64,000 bases of DNA from Gonatopus flavifemur (GCA_018340375.1 JAFFJZ010000001.1:35394001-35458000), one strand, 5' to 3'; counted from the first letter of the stretch, positions 34,786 through 44,688 are shown. Numbers and translations: made by a program. Notes: generated by a model from the sequence alone, not told the origin.

Positions 34786-34818
34786 ACTGACTTTTGGGCC
34801 CAATGCATGGGTTTTATA
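34786..34818 (-). promoter_or_regulatory. LTR core promoter: TATA box and TCAGT initiator
   Basis: On the minus strand TATAAAA (34818-34812) lies 30 bases upstream of the A in TCAGT (34790-34786), the standard insect Pol II spacing. The other LTR has the same pair (TATA from 43647, TCAGT at 43618-43614). The start would split the LTR into about 0.8 kb of U3 and 1.3 kb of R plus U5. Confidence 0.65.
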
Positions 34819-35111
34819 CCATGAAACTCCATCATGGTGGACTTGTTTTCGTAGATTAGAAAAATGTACTTTGATCTATCGATGATGAATCCATGAACTG
34901 TCCTCATGACGCATCACAAGTACATGGTGTTCACTCGACGATGTCTTATCTATCGCGTGAAGTTTGGGTGAAAGTTCGCACTACAGTCTAAAATGAATTT
35001 CACGATTGAACATTCTTTAATAGCAAAATGTGTTATTTAATTTATTCGTTTGCTGGAAGGTATGTTCAATCACATGAAATGTGAATATGCATATAAAAGG
35101 AATGAGAACGT

Positions 35112-35540
35112 ATAATATATATATATATATATATTGAATATGAATATGTATATGGAATATTATAGAATATTTATGCATGAATATGTATATTGAATATTTG
35201 GTAGAATATTCATGTACGAATATGTATATTGAATACCACATAGAATATTCACGTATGAATATGTACATGGAATATCATAGAATATTTATGCATGAATATG
35301 TACATTGAATATTATGTAGAATATTCATGTATGAATTATAGAATATTCATGCGAAGATTTGCACATTGAATATTATGTAGAATATTCATGCACGAATATG
35401 CACATTGAATACAAATATGCATATTGAATATTGCATAGAATATGCATATTGGGCATTACATAGAATATGCATATTGGACATTAGAGAATATTACATAGAA
35501 TGTAAGATATTCGCATGAATATGGATATTGATTATTATAT
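35112..35540. repeat. LTR-internal GAATAT-rich array
   Basis: A (TA)n run at 35117-35134 is followed by many variants of 'gaatatgtatattgaatatt' and 'agaatattcatgca', including both orientations of 'gaatatgcatattc'. Located in U3, upstream of the promoter, so enhancer function is possible but not shown. Same in the other LTR at about 43940-44370. Confidence 0.8.
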
Positions 35541-35601
35541 TGAGGTGTAAAGCATAAGTTCAACATGTTTACAATTAATGAAAAAAAACGATTTCGTCAC
35601 A

Positions 35602-35616
35602 CCTCCCCCCTTTTTT
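35602..35616 (-). other. Polypurine tract
   Basis: On the minus strand AAAAAAGGGGGGAGG lies directly next to the 3' LTR, as expected for the plus-strand DNA primer of an LTR retrotransposon. Confidence 0.9.
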
Positions 35617-37397
35617 GACAAAACTTAGGGAGAAGTTTTGGCAATACGTTGAGTTCATGGTAATCCATAGGGTGGTTCATTGGTAGAGAAGTCTGTATGT
35701 TGATTTGATGATTCCGTGTTGTCTCCGCTGTCCGTGAATTCAATGGGTTGTGGTAGAGTGTTGTTGATGTTCTGAAGTACTCGATTGTGTGAGATAAACT
35801 TCTCACATATTCATAGTTTTCTGCATCCGACTGTTTCAAAAAAGATTCGATGCATGATCAGATGCGCTTCCTCTAGCCAGGTGTCATCAAAGGTAATTCA
35901 CGGCATCTCGAATTCCGTAAAGTAGGGAGATTGAACTGCAGCAATCGATTTCAAAACGTAATCATGAAGTGTCAGTGATTACTTTTCTAGTTTTGAGGAT
36001 GGAATGAACGCTGAATAACTGTGGGTTTGTAGAACTGAAGGTGTGAATAACTTCAGACCTTATGGTCAACACTTTCAGCTGTTTCGTGTGATACTTGTAC
36101 GTTGTTGATATCAATATTGTGCTTTCTTCATGTTTTATGAAGAATGAAATCACTTGTTGCCAAATGTTTGAGACTGGTCGGCTTTGAGGTTGATTCAATC
36201 ATTCAATTCGTCATAGTTGATGATGCAGTGATTTGATTATCATCCCATGAGATCTTTATTTCTGTTTTTGGTATTATAACTCCATCTAACATGTATTAGA
36301 TCAGGTAGTGAGCTGTCTTGCTGAAACGGCCATGTATACTGAAGTTTTATTGCAAGAAATGGAAATCCATCTCTTTTCCAAGATCCACAAATTTTGAATT
36401 CAGAAACGTGGATAAATTTGAATTTCCTTTTTGGTGTGAAGTAGTTTTTCTTTCCAGTATAGTTCTGGATGCTCAGTTCCTCTTGTACCGGATACCACGT
36501 TTCTTCCAGTTTCCGATGAAGCAGAGACTTCCTCCGATAATCATCACAAATTTGGATAATTTTTCATCTCTGAACATGTGTCCGATGACAATTTTGATGA
36601 TTTTCCTTGACTTCATATTTTTAGTGACGCACTCTCTAATATCAACCGATGATGGTGTTTCCATGTGGTAATTTACTGTTCCTCAGTCGGGTACAGTTGT
36701 TGTCCAAATCAGATGACTCCTGGTTTGCCAGTTGATGATTGAAAGTTACAATGATGTCATTTGCTTGGGGTTCATTGATGTTATTACATTCAATAATACA
36801 GAGTATGTCTTAATTTTCACTTATTTCCTATTGATATAAAACGTATGTATGTATGAACGCAAGAGAAAAGATAAGAAAACAAATTATTCATTTTATTCAT
36901 GAGATCATTTAAAAGTTCTTATTAGGGATTAGTTATCAAAACCTTTTGATATTAATCGTTGAAATATCCATTCTCTGACGTTTGTAACAATTAAAACTTA
37001 ACAATAATTAAAATTTATAATAATTATAGGAAAACGAATTATGAATTTTAGATTGAATCCTTGTTTATCTTCATTAAACCTTATTTTATAACTTGATTTC
37101 ATTACCATGATTCACATTTCAGTGATTCAATGAACTCAAAACTTTATTGATTAATCTTATTGAGATTTCTATATAAATCCAATCCATTATATTTAGAATT
37201 GGGTTTTTTTTTTTTTGCAATTTACTGCGAGTTCCCATTGATTCTAAATCGTATACTTCGTGATTTCCCTTCTTTCATCAATTTCTTTCATAAATAATCA
37301 TACATTACGTCATTTATGATGGACAAGGTTATCCTTCGCCTTTTATTTGATGATGTTGATCAAAATTTTGATTCAGAGTCTTTTATTTTAGGAAGAA
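35617..37397 (-). other. Non-coding tail of the LTR element (pol region missing)
   Basis: This is where reverse transcriptase, RNase H and integrase would be expected. No frame longer than about 80 codons exists on the element strand, and I see no YxDD, HHCC or DDE signature. Two short frames (36198-35962 and 35839-35597) are not recognisable. The 117-codon plus frame at 36318-36671 is antisense and has no known match. Confidence 0.6.
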
Positions 37398-37904
37398 TCA
37401 ATTTGTATCGCAATATTGTCTTAGTGAAAAGGTTTTGGGGCTATTGATGAGTATGTATCTGTTATCTATAGCATCTGAAGGTAATTGTATCTTATTATTG
37501 AACCCATAATCAATTGAATCTAAGGGTAAATTGATTTTATGTTGAAATGAATTTTGAAATTTCACTTTATCAGGAGGTACTTTGATAGCTTTTGGTGTTA
37601 CATTATTGAACGTTCGATTTGCGATGACTGGATTTATGTTGGAATTATTTTGGTCAAAACGATTACTCCTATTTTCATTATTTTTCTTATGATTTATTTT
37701 CTTCATTTTACATTTTTCACCTCCTCCAGTAAATTCCTCTGTTCTAGTCAAAAGTATAGGGAAATTATTTGAATGAATTGTTTTCGTTTCTTCAAGATGA
37801 TTCGATGTTTCCATCTTTTCCTCTTCACTTCGTTTGATACTATCTTTTACACTCATTTGTTTTCTCTGATTATCATCGTATACGTAAGGAAAGATTTCAT
37901 TCAT
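37398..37904 (-). CDS. Orphan frame of the LTR element, 168 codons
   Basis: Unrecognised protein rich in Asn, Lys and Ser and highly polar. There is a repeated motif near the C-terminus (LPLDSIDYGFNNKIQLPSDA holds two related halves). No membrane segment, zinc finger or polymerase signature. Its ATG overlaps the stop of the preceding short frame (ATGA). Its position is where pol should begin, so it may be a linker remnant or an acquired accessory frame. The YVYDD string near its start is not a polymerase motif in context. Confidence 0.35.
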   Translation of the reverse strand: MNEIFPYVYDDNQRKQMSVKDSIKRSEEEKMETSNHLEETKTIHSNNFPILLTRTEEFTGGGEKCKMKKINHKKNNENRSNRFDQNNSNINPVIANRTFNNVTPKAIKVPPDKVKFQNSFQHKINLPLDSIDYGFNNKIQLPSDAIDNRYILINSPKTFSLRQYCDTN

Positions 37905-38101
37905 CGAATTATCTTTCCAACTTGTTCCTTTGTTGCAATTAGGGAAGAGATTAGATCTTTCATGAGTATTTGACCAAGCACTTGTAAAAGGTTCTTGTTC
38001 AAGTAATCCGTCATTTTATGGCAGTTATATTCTCCCATAGTAGGTACTGAATTTTCATTCATATGCATGAATGAAGTTTGCGTTGACTCATCTTTGGTCA
38101 A
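37901..38101 (-). CDS. Short orphan frame after the protease
   Basis: 66 codons from the first ATG. The frame is open further upstream to about 38172, next to the protease stop, in an A-rich run where a one-base slip or deletion would connect the two. It could therefore be a former C-terminal extension of the protease polyprotein. No recognised domain. Confidence 0.35.
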   Translation of the reverse strand: MTKDESTQTSFMHMNENSVPTMGEYNCHKMTDYLNKNLLQVLGQILMKDLISSLIATKEQVGKIIR

Positions 38102-38169
38102 CCTTTGCGTTGGAATGCGTGTAGATGTAATTTCATTCGAATATAACGTTCTAATACATTCAATAGTAT

Positions 38170-38841
38170 CTAATGAATCTTTTGAGAGTTTCTCTTATTT
38201 TTATGAATGTTTTTGAAACTTATATTTTCTTGAACGTTCAATTCTATGTTCTCATCTTGAATAGGATTTGGAATTGCATAAAATTTCATATCAGTATTGA
38301 AATTGTTGATTTCCGCTCTGTGAATTGTATCAAATTTATATTCTTCTACCGTAATACGTGGAATTATTTTGTGAACTTGAACTTTATTATAAAAAGGTAT
38401 ATTCATATCATCTATTTCTAAACAATTTGCTTTCCAATTGAGTTTAGCTCTATGTTTTGCGAAAAAATGTGTGCCAATGATTCCATCTTGTTCTATAGGA
38501 AAATCCTTCGGTATTACATGGAATTTAGTTACATTTCCTAGGAAATTGAGTAATATTTTGCCTAAAGTGGGTATAACTCCTGTAGAAATTCCAGATAGAT
38601 GTAATATTTCACTAGTATCTATGTCGACTTCGTCTGTAACCATTGTTTCTTTGATTAAACAAGGACCAGCTCCTGAGTCTAACAAAAATAAAGTTGGTTT
38701 GAAAAGTGTTATGCGAATGGATGGTGAATCGCGTTCAAGAAATAAATTTACATTTGTGGTTTTATAAATATTTCGTTTTGAACCAAAGTTACTGGATTGT
38801 GATTTGAATTTCCAGCCTCCCGAGAAGGGAGGCTCCGCTAG
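38170..38841 (-). CDS. pro: Retroviral-type aspartic protease, by -1 frameshift from gag
   Basis: A retropepsin that would cleave the Gag polyprotein within the assembling particle. The frame is open from inside the end of gag and has no natural ATG; the first useful non-AUG start would be TTG at 38685. It is therefore most likely made as a Gag-Pro fusion through the signal at 38815-38847. The catalytic motif is LLDSGAGPCLIKE (Asp-Ser-Gly at about 38679-38671). The second conserved motif, typical of retropepsins, is DGIIGTHFF near 38466. The region after the second motif ('KHRAKLNWKANCLEI') fits Ty3/gypsy proteases. No damage is visible inside the domain. The C-terminal tail after about 38350 is unrecognised. 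Confidence 0.85.
   Translation of the reverse strand, partial: LAEPPFSGGWKFKSQSSNFGSKRNIYKTTNVNLFLERDSPSIRITLFKPTLFLLDSGAGPCLIKETMVTDEVDIDTSEILHLSGISTGVIPTLGKILLNFLGNVTKFHVIPKDFPIEQDGIIGTHFFAKHRAKLNWKANCLEIDDMNIPFYNKVQVHKIIPRITVEEYKFDTIHRAEINNFNTDMKFYAIPNPIQDENIELNVQENISFKNIHKNKRNSQKIH
38815..38833 (-). other. Hairpin downstream of the gag stop codon
   Basis: On the minus strand GCCTCCC and GGGAGGC form a perfect 7-bp GC-rich stem around the loop TTCTC. It starts 7 nt after the GGGAAAC heptamer. It is markedly GC-rich for this AT-rich element, which argues for selection. Confidence 0.85.
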
Positions 38842-40592
38842 TTTCCCGGAGTCTGTCGTATTGAATTTATTCTGTGTATTGGATTTTTATTTGGAGGATT
38901 ATTATGAGTATTTTGAAAATCACTTTGATTTTGGAATGTTGTTCCATGCTGCTCTCTATTCTTATGTTGTGTATTTCCATTTTGAGACTGAAATTGGAAT
39001 TTACGACAAGTATCAAATGTATGACCGAAGTTTCCACAATATTGACATTGAATATTCGTGTAATTCGGATTCTGCCGATATGAATGATTCGCGGTTCTAA
39101 TATTCGAAGGAAATCGATTCGTTCTTGCAAAGTTGCAATTTATTGCTAAATGTCCAATATTTCCACATTTTGGACATGGTCTCATCATTCTGCAATTGTT
39201 TGCTTCGTGATTGTTCTTTCCACATAATTGGCATTTTTCAAATACCTGAGTAATGTTAATTGGACAATAAAATTTACATCCATCAGCTGTATGACCAATC
39301 TTCCCACAAATTTGGCAAGTTTCCTCACTACTTGAGAAACAATTCACGTTAATATTCCAAGTTCTACACATCTTAGCATCATGTCCGATTTTATTACATA
39401 ATTGACATTCCGTCTCGTTTCCATAATTTGGAGCGAAATTACATTGATCAGCAACGTGTCCTTCCTGATCACATAGTTGACAACGTGAGTTGTTTATGGA
39501 TTCATTTGTAATAATTGGACAATTAATTGGTTCATGATCATCCGTTTTACAAATAGGACATTTTTCTTCATTCAAAGCTAAAGATCGTAAAGCTTTCTGA
39601 ATTGATATTTCATTTTCCAAATCAATTGCTTCCGGACCTGCTTTATTCAAATCAGTTTTTTCCTTCATTTGAAGACTAATTTGTGAATCTAATCCCCTAA
39701 CGAATGTTTTGCAACATGCTACTTCTATTTCAGTTCTTTTTGCATCTGAAATTTGATTCTGATTTTCATTTGTATAAGCTTCAATGATTTGAGACCCTAA
39801 ATTTCTAATTCGATTGAAATAACTTGCTACATTTTCATTTGATTTTTGATAAAATCGAGATAATTTCCCAATCAAGTCAATACTAGATTGACGGATTGCA
39901 TAAATTCCTTTCAAAACTTTCAATAGTTCATCGATTGTTTCGGGGTTAGCAGTTCTTGCAGTTTGCAATGCTCCATCACGTAGTTTGGATCTTATAAGAG
40001 TAGTGAAGTGTTTTTCTGACTCAGGGTTTATTAAAATTTTCGCATCTGCGCAGGCCGCTGCAAATTCTTGATAACTACTACCTTCCTGGCCACCAGAATA
40101 TATTGGTATCAAGGAAATGACTTCATGTAATCTTATGTATACAGGTGGATTGGCCATATTCTCGTTGTTATTTTCTAACTTCGACTGGAGGGAAAATTGC
40201 AAATCACTTGGGATATCTAATAGTTCTAATAGAGTGTCTTCTTCTGAATCAAATATATCTGTGTTAACAGGGGTAAAATTTAATTGGGATAAATCGTCGT
40301 TTGGAATCAAACTACTTGTTTGCTTTAATGATTCAGTAGAAAAATTTAATTCACGTGCTACTCGAGAAGAACCAGGAATTTCAACAAAGTTTTTTACAAT
40401 ATTTGGTTGTGGGTTATCGCTTAGATTTTGATTTTGGTTTTCTGATTTTTTGGGTGAATGTTGCAATTTATTTCTCGGTTTAAAGGGATCTATGGGTTCT
40501 GTATTATTCTGCGAAGTTCCTGGGAATAAGACTTGTAATTTGTCTTCTTCGTTCAAATTTTTAGTTTGGCTTCGTAGAGTGGGTCCAGACAT
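38838..40592 (-). CDS. gag: Gag polyprotein with seven CCHC zinc knuckles
   Basis: Intact 584-codon frame. Residues 1-145 are polar and low in complexity. Residues about 150-340 look like the capsid-like core of Ty3/gypsy Gag ('LIPIYSGG', 'LSRFYQKSNENVASYFNRIR'). Residues 345-529 hold seven C-x2-C-x4-H-x4-C knuckles, starting at 345, 371, 396, 426, 454, 473 and 516. The tail is rich in Asn and Gln. The protein would package the element's RNA into particles. The stop codon is embedded in the frameshift signal. Most Gag proteins carry one to three knuckles, so seven is unusual. Start: the first ATG after a 1.7-kb leader; it opens MSGPTLRSQTKN. Confidence 0.92.
   Translation of the reverse strand: MSGPTLRSQTKNLNEEDKLQVLFPGTSQNNTEPIDPFKPRNKLQHSPKKSENQNQNLSDNPQPNIVKNFVEIPGSSRVARELNFSTESLKQTSSLIPNDDLSQLNFTPVNTDIFDSEEDTLLELLDIPSDLQFSLQSKLENNNENMANPPVYIRLHEVISLIPIYSGGQEGSSYQEFAAACADAKILINPESEKHFTTLIRSKLRDGALQTARTANPETIDELLKVLKGIYAIRQSSIDLIGKLSRFYQKSNENVASYFNRIRNLGSQIIEAYTNENQNQISDAKRTEIEVACCKTFVRGLDSQISLQMKEKTDLNKAGPEAIDLENEISIQKALRSLALNEEKCPICKTDDHEPINCPIITNESINNSRCQLCDQEGHVADQCNFAPNYGNETECQLCNKIGHDAKMCRTWNINVNCFSSSEETCQICGKIGHTADGCKFYCPINITQVFEKCQLCGKNNHEANNCRMMRPCPKCGNIGHLAINCNFARTNRFPSNIRTANHSYRQNPNYTNIQCQYCGNFGHTFDTCRKFQFQSQNGNTQHKNREQHGTTFQNQSDFQNTHNNPPNKNPIHRINSIRQTPGN
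38841..38847 (-). other. Slippery heptamer GGGAAAC for -1 frameshifting
   Basis: On the minus strand, G GGA AAC is read in the gag frame as the last two sense codons before TAG. Slipping one base back gives GGG AAA and enters the protease frame, which is open. This X XXY YYZ form is a known -1 site in retroviruses. The next 7 nt include the TAG stop, then the hairpin. Confidence 0.85.
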
Positions 40593-42280
40593 TTAAAATT
40601 CATTTCTTTCTAAGGTGTTAAAATTTGAAATAATTCTCCGAAAATCAATTGTTGACTTGATTTCAGCTGTTCAACATTAATAAGTTGCTCAATTTGAATC
40701 GTTAGGATATTCCTGTTAAGAAGATAGTTGCTCGATTTTTGATTATCCCAAAAAAAATGATTGTTTGATTTTCAATTGTTCGAATATAATTGCTCAATTC
40801 CTGGTGAAAGAATAATTGCTCATATTTGATTATTTGAGATCATTTGTTCAGATTTAAATCTTGAGAGAACGATTGCTCAATACTCGAACGCTAAAGAGTA
40901 ATAATTGCTCGAAAATAATTGCTCGATTTTATTTTTGTTTACTTGGAAGACGAATGCTCGATACTCAGTTGCTCGATAAATGATTGCTGAAAATTTGCTC
41001 GATTTTATTTTTATTTACTTGGAAGACGAATGCTCGATACTTAGCTACTCAAAAAAATTATTGTTGAAGATTTGCTAGAAAATGATTGTTTGATTTTATT
41101 TTGTTTGGTTGAAAGACGAATGCTCGATTTTCAATTCATTTATTTGAATCAATTGCTCAAAGTTCCATTAAACTGAACAAAATTACTCAATACTACTCGA
41201 AATAGCTCGAATTGCTCAGAATTATTGGTAGTTGCTGAAAATTATTCAGAATTACTGAAAATTACTCGAAATAGCTCAGATTGCTCAAAATCATTCAACG
41301 TTGCTGAAAATTATTCAAAGTCCTCAAAATTACTCGAAAAATTCAATTATTTAATGTTCCTGAGAATTATCAAGATTGCTCAAATTTGTCCAAAATGCTC
41401 AGAATTGCTCAAGGATATTCGAATTTGCTCGAAGTTATAAAGATTGTTGGGAATTATTCAGGATGATGCAAAATTATTCAAAATTTGAGCGAGGTTCGAT
41501 TCGACCCGAAAATTGATTGAATTTGTTTGAAATTGCTCAGAATTCAATTTGATGCTTGAATACTTGATTTGGTTTGTTTCAATAGGTTGAACTTTGATTT
41601 TCTTTGGTTTGATTGTTCAGAGATTTTTGATTTTATTTAATATACCTAGACTTGCTCGGAATTTCATTGTTCAGAAAAAAAAAACCATCTGATTTTTTTT
41701 TTTACTCAAAAATTCACTTGTTTTGGTTTAACTGTTTAGGGTTACTCAAAATTTCTCAAAGTTACGCGAAGATTTTCAAAATTGCTCAAATTATTTTATT
41801 TGCTCAAAGTTTAATTTGTCTCGATTTAATTGTTCAAATTTGAATTCAATTACTCATGAAAGAATATTTTGACTTTCATTTATTTGGTTGATCTCGATTA
41901 TTTTTGATTTATTGGGAAATCATGAATGCGTTTTTTGACTTTGTTTGAGACCGTGACTTTGGTTGTACACTTCCTTTTTTATAGTTGTACCGTAGAATGC
42001 GTCTTTAACTTTGTCTGTAACCGTGACTTGAATTCCCAAAAGATGACTTGGATTTAGTTTAATTCGTTTGATTAATTATTCAAATGATTTGGTCTGTTTT
42101 AGAAGTTTCATTTAGTTGGATGATTGGGAATCGGAATGATTTTTGAACATTCACCTTCAGTTTGTTTCTCGAATTATATTGATTCGAAAGTTTCATGTGG
42201 AAAGTGTGTTATTTGAGTTCAAAATAAAAAGGAGAAAAATAGTATGCAACTCTACTTTTCCAATGTTCTGTTTGTTCGTC
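40593..42280 (-). repeat. Long repetitive 5' leader of the LTR element
   Basis: About 1.7 kb between the primer site and gag. Most of 40680-41900 consists of degenerate copies of 'attgctcgaaaattactc' (given on the plus strand), about 10-25 bases apart. Short frames here are not credible genes. The leader should contain the packaging signal; repeat function is unknown. Confidence 0.6.
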
Positions 42281-42295
42281 CTACCGACTGCGCCA
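42281..42295 (-). other. Primer-binding site, tRNA-Ser-like
   Basis: On the minus strand TGGCGCAGTCGGTAG. Its complement ends CGACTGCGCCA, matching the 3' end expected of an insect tRNA-Ser carrying CCA. It lies 14 bases inside the 5' LTR. tRNA-Ser primers are known from the Drosophila 17.6/297 group of Ty3/gypsy elements. Confidence 0.75.
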
Positions 42296-42309
42296 AAAAT
42301 TTTACCCTA

Positions 42310-44430
42310 TGTCACGTCCAGAGATATTCGAAGAATATTTCTTTCAATGACATATGGAAGGGATTAATATGAAATATCAATACCTAAAAATATAAGTTCC
42401 CCTATTTTGTGTCATGGACAAGGATGGGGAGAAACAGAACAATTGGAGGAGGAAAGTTGAATAAAAACATTGAATTTATAAAAATATAAGATTTATTACA
42501 ATGAAGATTCGAATAATTCTACATGAAACAATTCTCTTACAACCAACTTCAATAACTTTGAATCAGAATCAGAGATTTCAACATACTTTTGTCAAATTCT
42601 ACTCTTTGTTCTACATCAGTCATATTTCAATTGTATACATATATCGACCTCATCTTTAACATTGGGGTTATTGGCTCTTTCAAGTCAAACTTACAAGAAA
42701 AATGATTTTATTACATATTTTGGAATCTAAATTATTTCGAAGCAACTTTGTTTCTCGGATCTTGATACGATCTTTTAAAAGCTCAATTTCAGTTTTTAAT
42801 TCATTCATATTCCATTACTAGAATACATACATGGTCTTGTTTGGTATTACTTTAACTGTTATAGTCTCTAATTAACAGTTGCGAGATTCCAGCCAACTGA
42901 ATTTCCCACAACTACCAATTTTTGACATTCAAACAATTACTCGTGTGATTCCAGCCAACTGAATTTCCCACGAATAATCGTAAGTGAGTTAAATTTGGAA
43001 TTACCAATTAATATGTGAGACTCCAGCCAACTGAATTTCCCACACAATTAATTGGTGATAGACTCAATTGACATCTGAGAAATTCTAGCCAACTAGATTT
43101 TTCCAAGTAGTCAATTTTCGTCACTATGGGGTTGAATTTAGAAGACAATGTATTCGAATATGAGATGAAACAAAGTTGCTCAATACACAAATTGAAATGG
43201 AATTATTACGATTTCTTCACTCAGTCAAATTTTCACTTACAAAGAGAAAAATCCAAAATATGGCACAATAATCCTTGGAAGAAACACAAAGTATTTTAAA
43301 CACCTTGAAAAAGAAGTACAAAATATTTCTAACACCTTGAAAAGAAACACAAAATATTTCTAACACTTTGAAAAGAAATACAAAATATTTCTAACACTTT
43401 GAAAAGAAATACAAAATATTTCTAACACTTTGAAATGAAATACAAAATATTTCTAACACTTTGAAATGAAATACAAAATATTTCTAACACTTTGAAATGA
43501 AATACAAAATATTTCTAACACTTTGAAAAGAATTTAACTTGAACACTTTGAAATTTTGTAAGAAGAACGTTGAACGCGAGGTGAAAACTGGAGCGAAGAC
43601 TATTACTGCGAATACTGACTTTTGGGCCCAATGCATGGGTTTTTATACCATGAAAATCCATCATGGTGGACTTGTTTTCGTAGATTAGAAAAATGTACTT
43701 TGATCTATCGATGATGAATCCATGAACTGTCCTCATGACGCATCACAAGTACATGGTGTTCACTCGACGATGTCTTATCTATCGCGTGAAGTTTGGGTGA
43801 AAGTTCGCACTACAGTCTAAAATGAATTTCACGATTGAACATTCTTTAATAGCAAAATGTGTTATTTAATTTATTCGTTTGCTGGAAGGTATGTTCAATC
43901 ACATGAAATGTGAATATGCATATAAAAGGAATGAGAACGTATAATATATATATATATATATATTGAATATGAATATGTATATGGAATATTATAGAATATT
44001 TATGCATGAATATGTATATTGAATATTTGGTAGAATATTCATGTACGAATATGTATATTGAATACCACATAGAATATTCACGTATGAATATGTACATGGA
44101 ATATCATAGAATATTTATGCATGAATATGTACATTGAATATTATGTAGAATATTCATGTATGAATTATAGAATATTCATGCGAAGATTTGCACATTGAAT
44201 ATTATGTAGAATATTCATGCACGAATATGCACATTGAATACAAATATGCATATTGAATATTGCATAGAATATGCATATTGGGCATTACATAGAATATGCA
44301 TATTGGACATTAGAGAATATTACATAGAATGTAAGATATTCGCATGAATATGGATATTGATTATTATATTGAGGTGTAAAGCATAAGTTCAACATGTTTA
44401 CAATTAATGAAAAAAAACGATTTCGTCACA
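42310..44430 (-). repeat. 5' LTR (element orientation)
   Basis: 2121 bp, nearly identical to 33486-35601. I count by eye about four substitutions plus four small indels totalling 5 nt, accounting for the length difference. It carries the active-position promoter (TATA from 43647, TCAGT at 43618). Confidence 0.95.
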
Positions 44431-44434
44431 ACCA
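44431..44434. other. Target site duplication ACCA (right)
   Basis: ACCA directly follows the LTR end and matches 33482-33485. Confidence 0.8.
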
Positions 44435-44688
44435 ATTGTGAGAATCGTGTGTACTTCCCTAGATAATCACACGATGAAGTTACAGATCAATTCTCAAATC
44501 GATCAGATGGATTGCTCTTCGAGTTCTGTTGCCCGCGGATTTCAAGAACATGGTTTCGAGAGAAACGCGTTTGAAGTTTGGACACCCCGTAACTCTTGGA
44601 GACCATGAAAAATGTTATGCATCATACGGTTTTTGCTTGTGATGACATCTATGATTCACCTTTTAAGCATTTTCCCGGTAATCGGTGG
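44435..44688. other. Old repeat relic next to the LTR element
   Basis: 'aacatggtttcgagagaaac', then 'gtttggacaccccgtaact', resembles 18640-18720. No gene. Confidence 0.4.

Larger units (their letters stand above)
33486..35601 (-). repeat. 3' LTR (element orientation)
   Basis: 2116 bp. On the minus strand it begins TGTGACGAAATCG and ends CTCTGGACGTGACA (TG...CA). It contains the promoter at about 34786-34818, a plausible AATAAA at 33672-33667, and three internal repeat arrays (34056-34290, 34455-34715, 35112-35540). It is nearly identical to 42310-44430. Confidence 0.95.
33486..44430 (-). mobile_element. Ty3/gypsy-like LTR retrotransposon, gag-protease only
   Basis: 10,945 bp, transcribed on the minus strand. 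Order along the transcript: 5' LTR 44430-42310, primer site 42295-42281, repetitive leader, gag 40592-38838, frameshift signal, protease to 38170, two orphan frames, non-coding tail, polypurine tract 35616-35602, 3' LTR 35601-33486. A 4-bp ACCA duplication flanks it. The LTRs differ by eye at about 4 substitutions and 4 indels over 2.1 kb. Reverse transcriptase, RNase H and integrase are absent, so it must depend on enzymes made elsewhere. Gag type, protease type, 4-bp duplication and tRNA-Ser-like primer suggest a Ty3/gypsy lineage; without RT this is not certain. Confidence 0.9.

Noticed and set aside
36318..36671. 117-codon plus-strand frame inside the LTR element
   Set aside because: It is antisense to the element, AT-rich with no recognisable domain, and lies in the degraded tail. 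Most likely chance.
37870..37904. YVYDD string as a reverse transcriptase active site
   Set aside because: RT has YxDD preceded by a conserved beta-hairpin and a long polymerase domain. Here the string is nine codons into an unrelated polar frame.
33486..44430. Endogenous retrovirus with an envelope gene
   Set aside because: No signal peptide, furin site or transmembrane-bearing frame downstream of the protease. Only gag and protease are supported.
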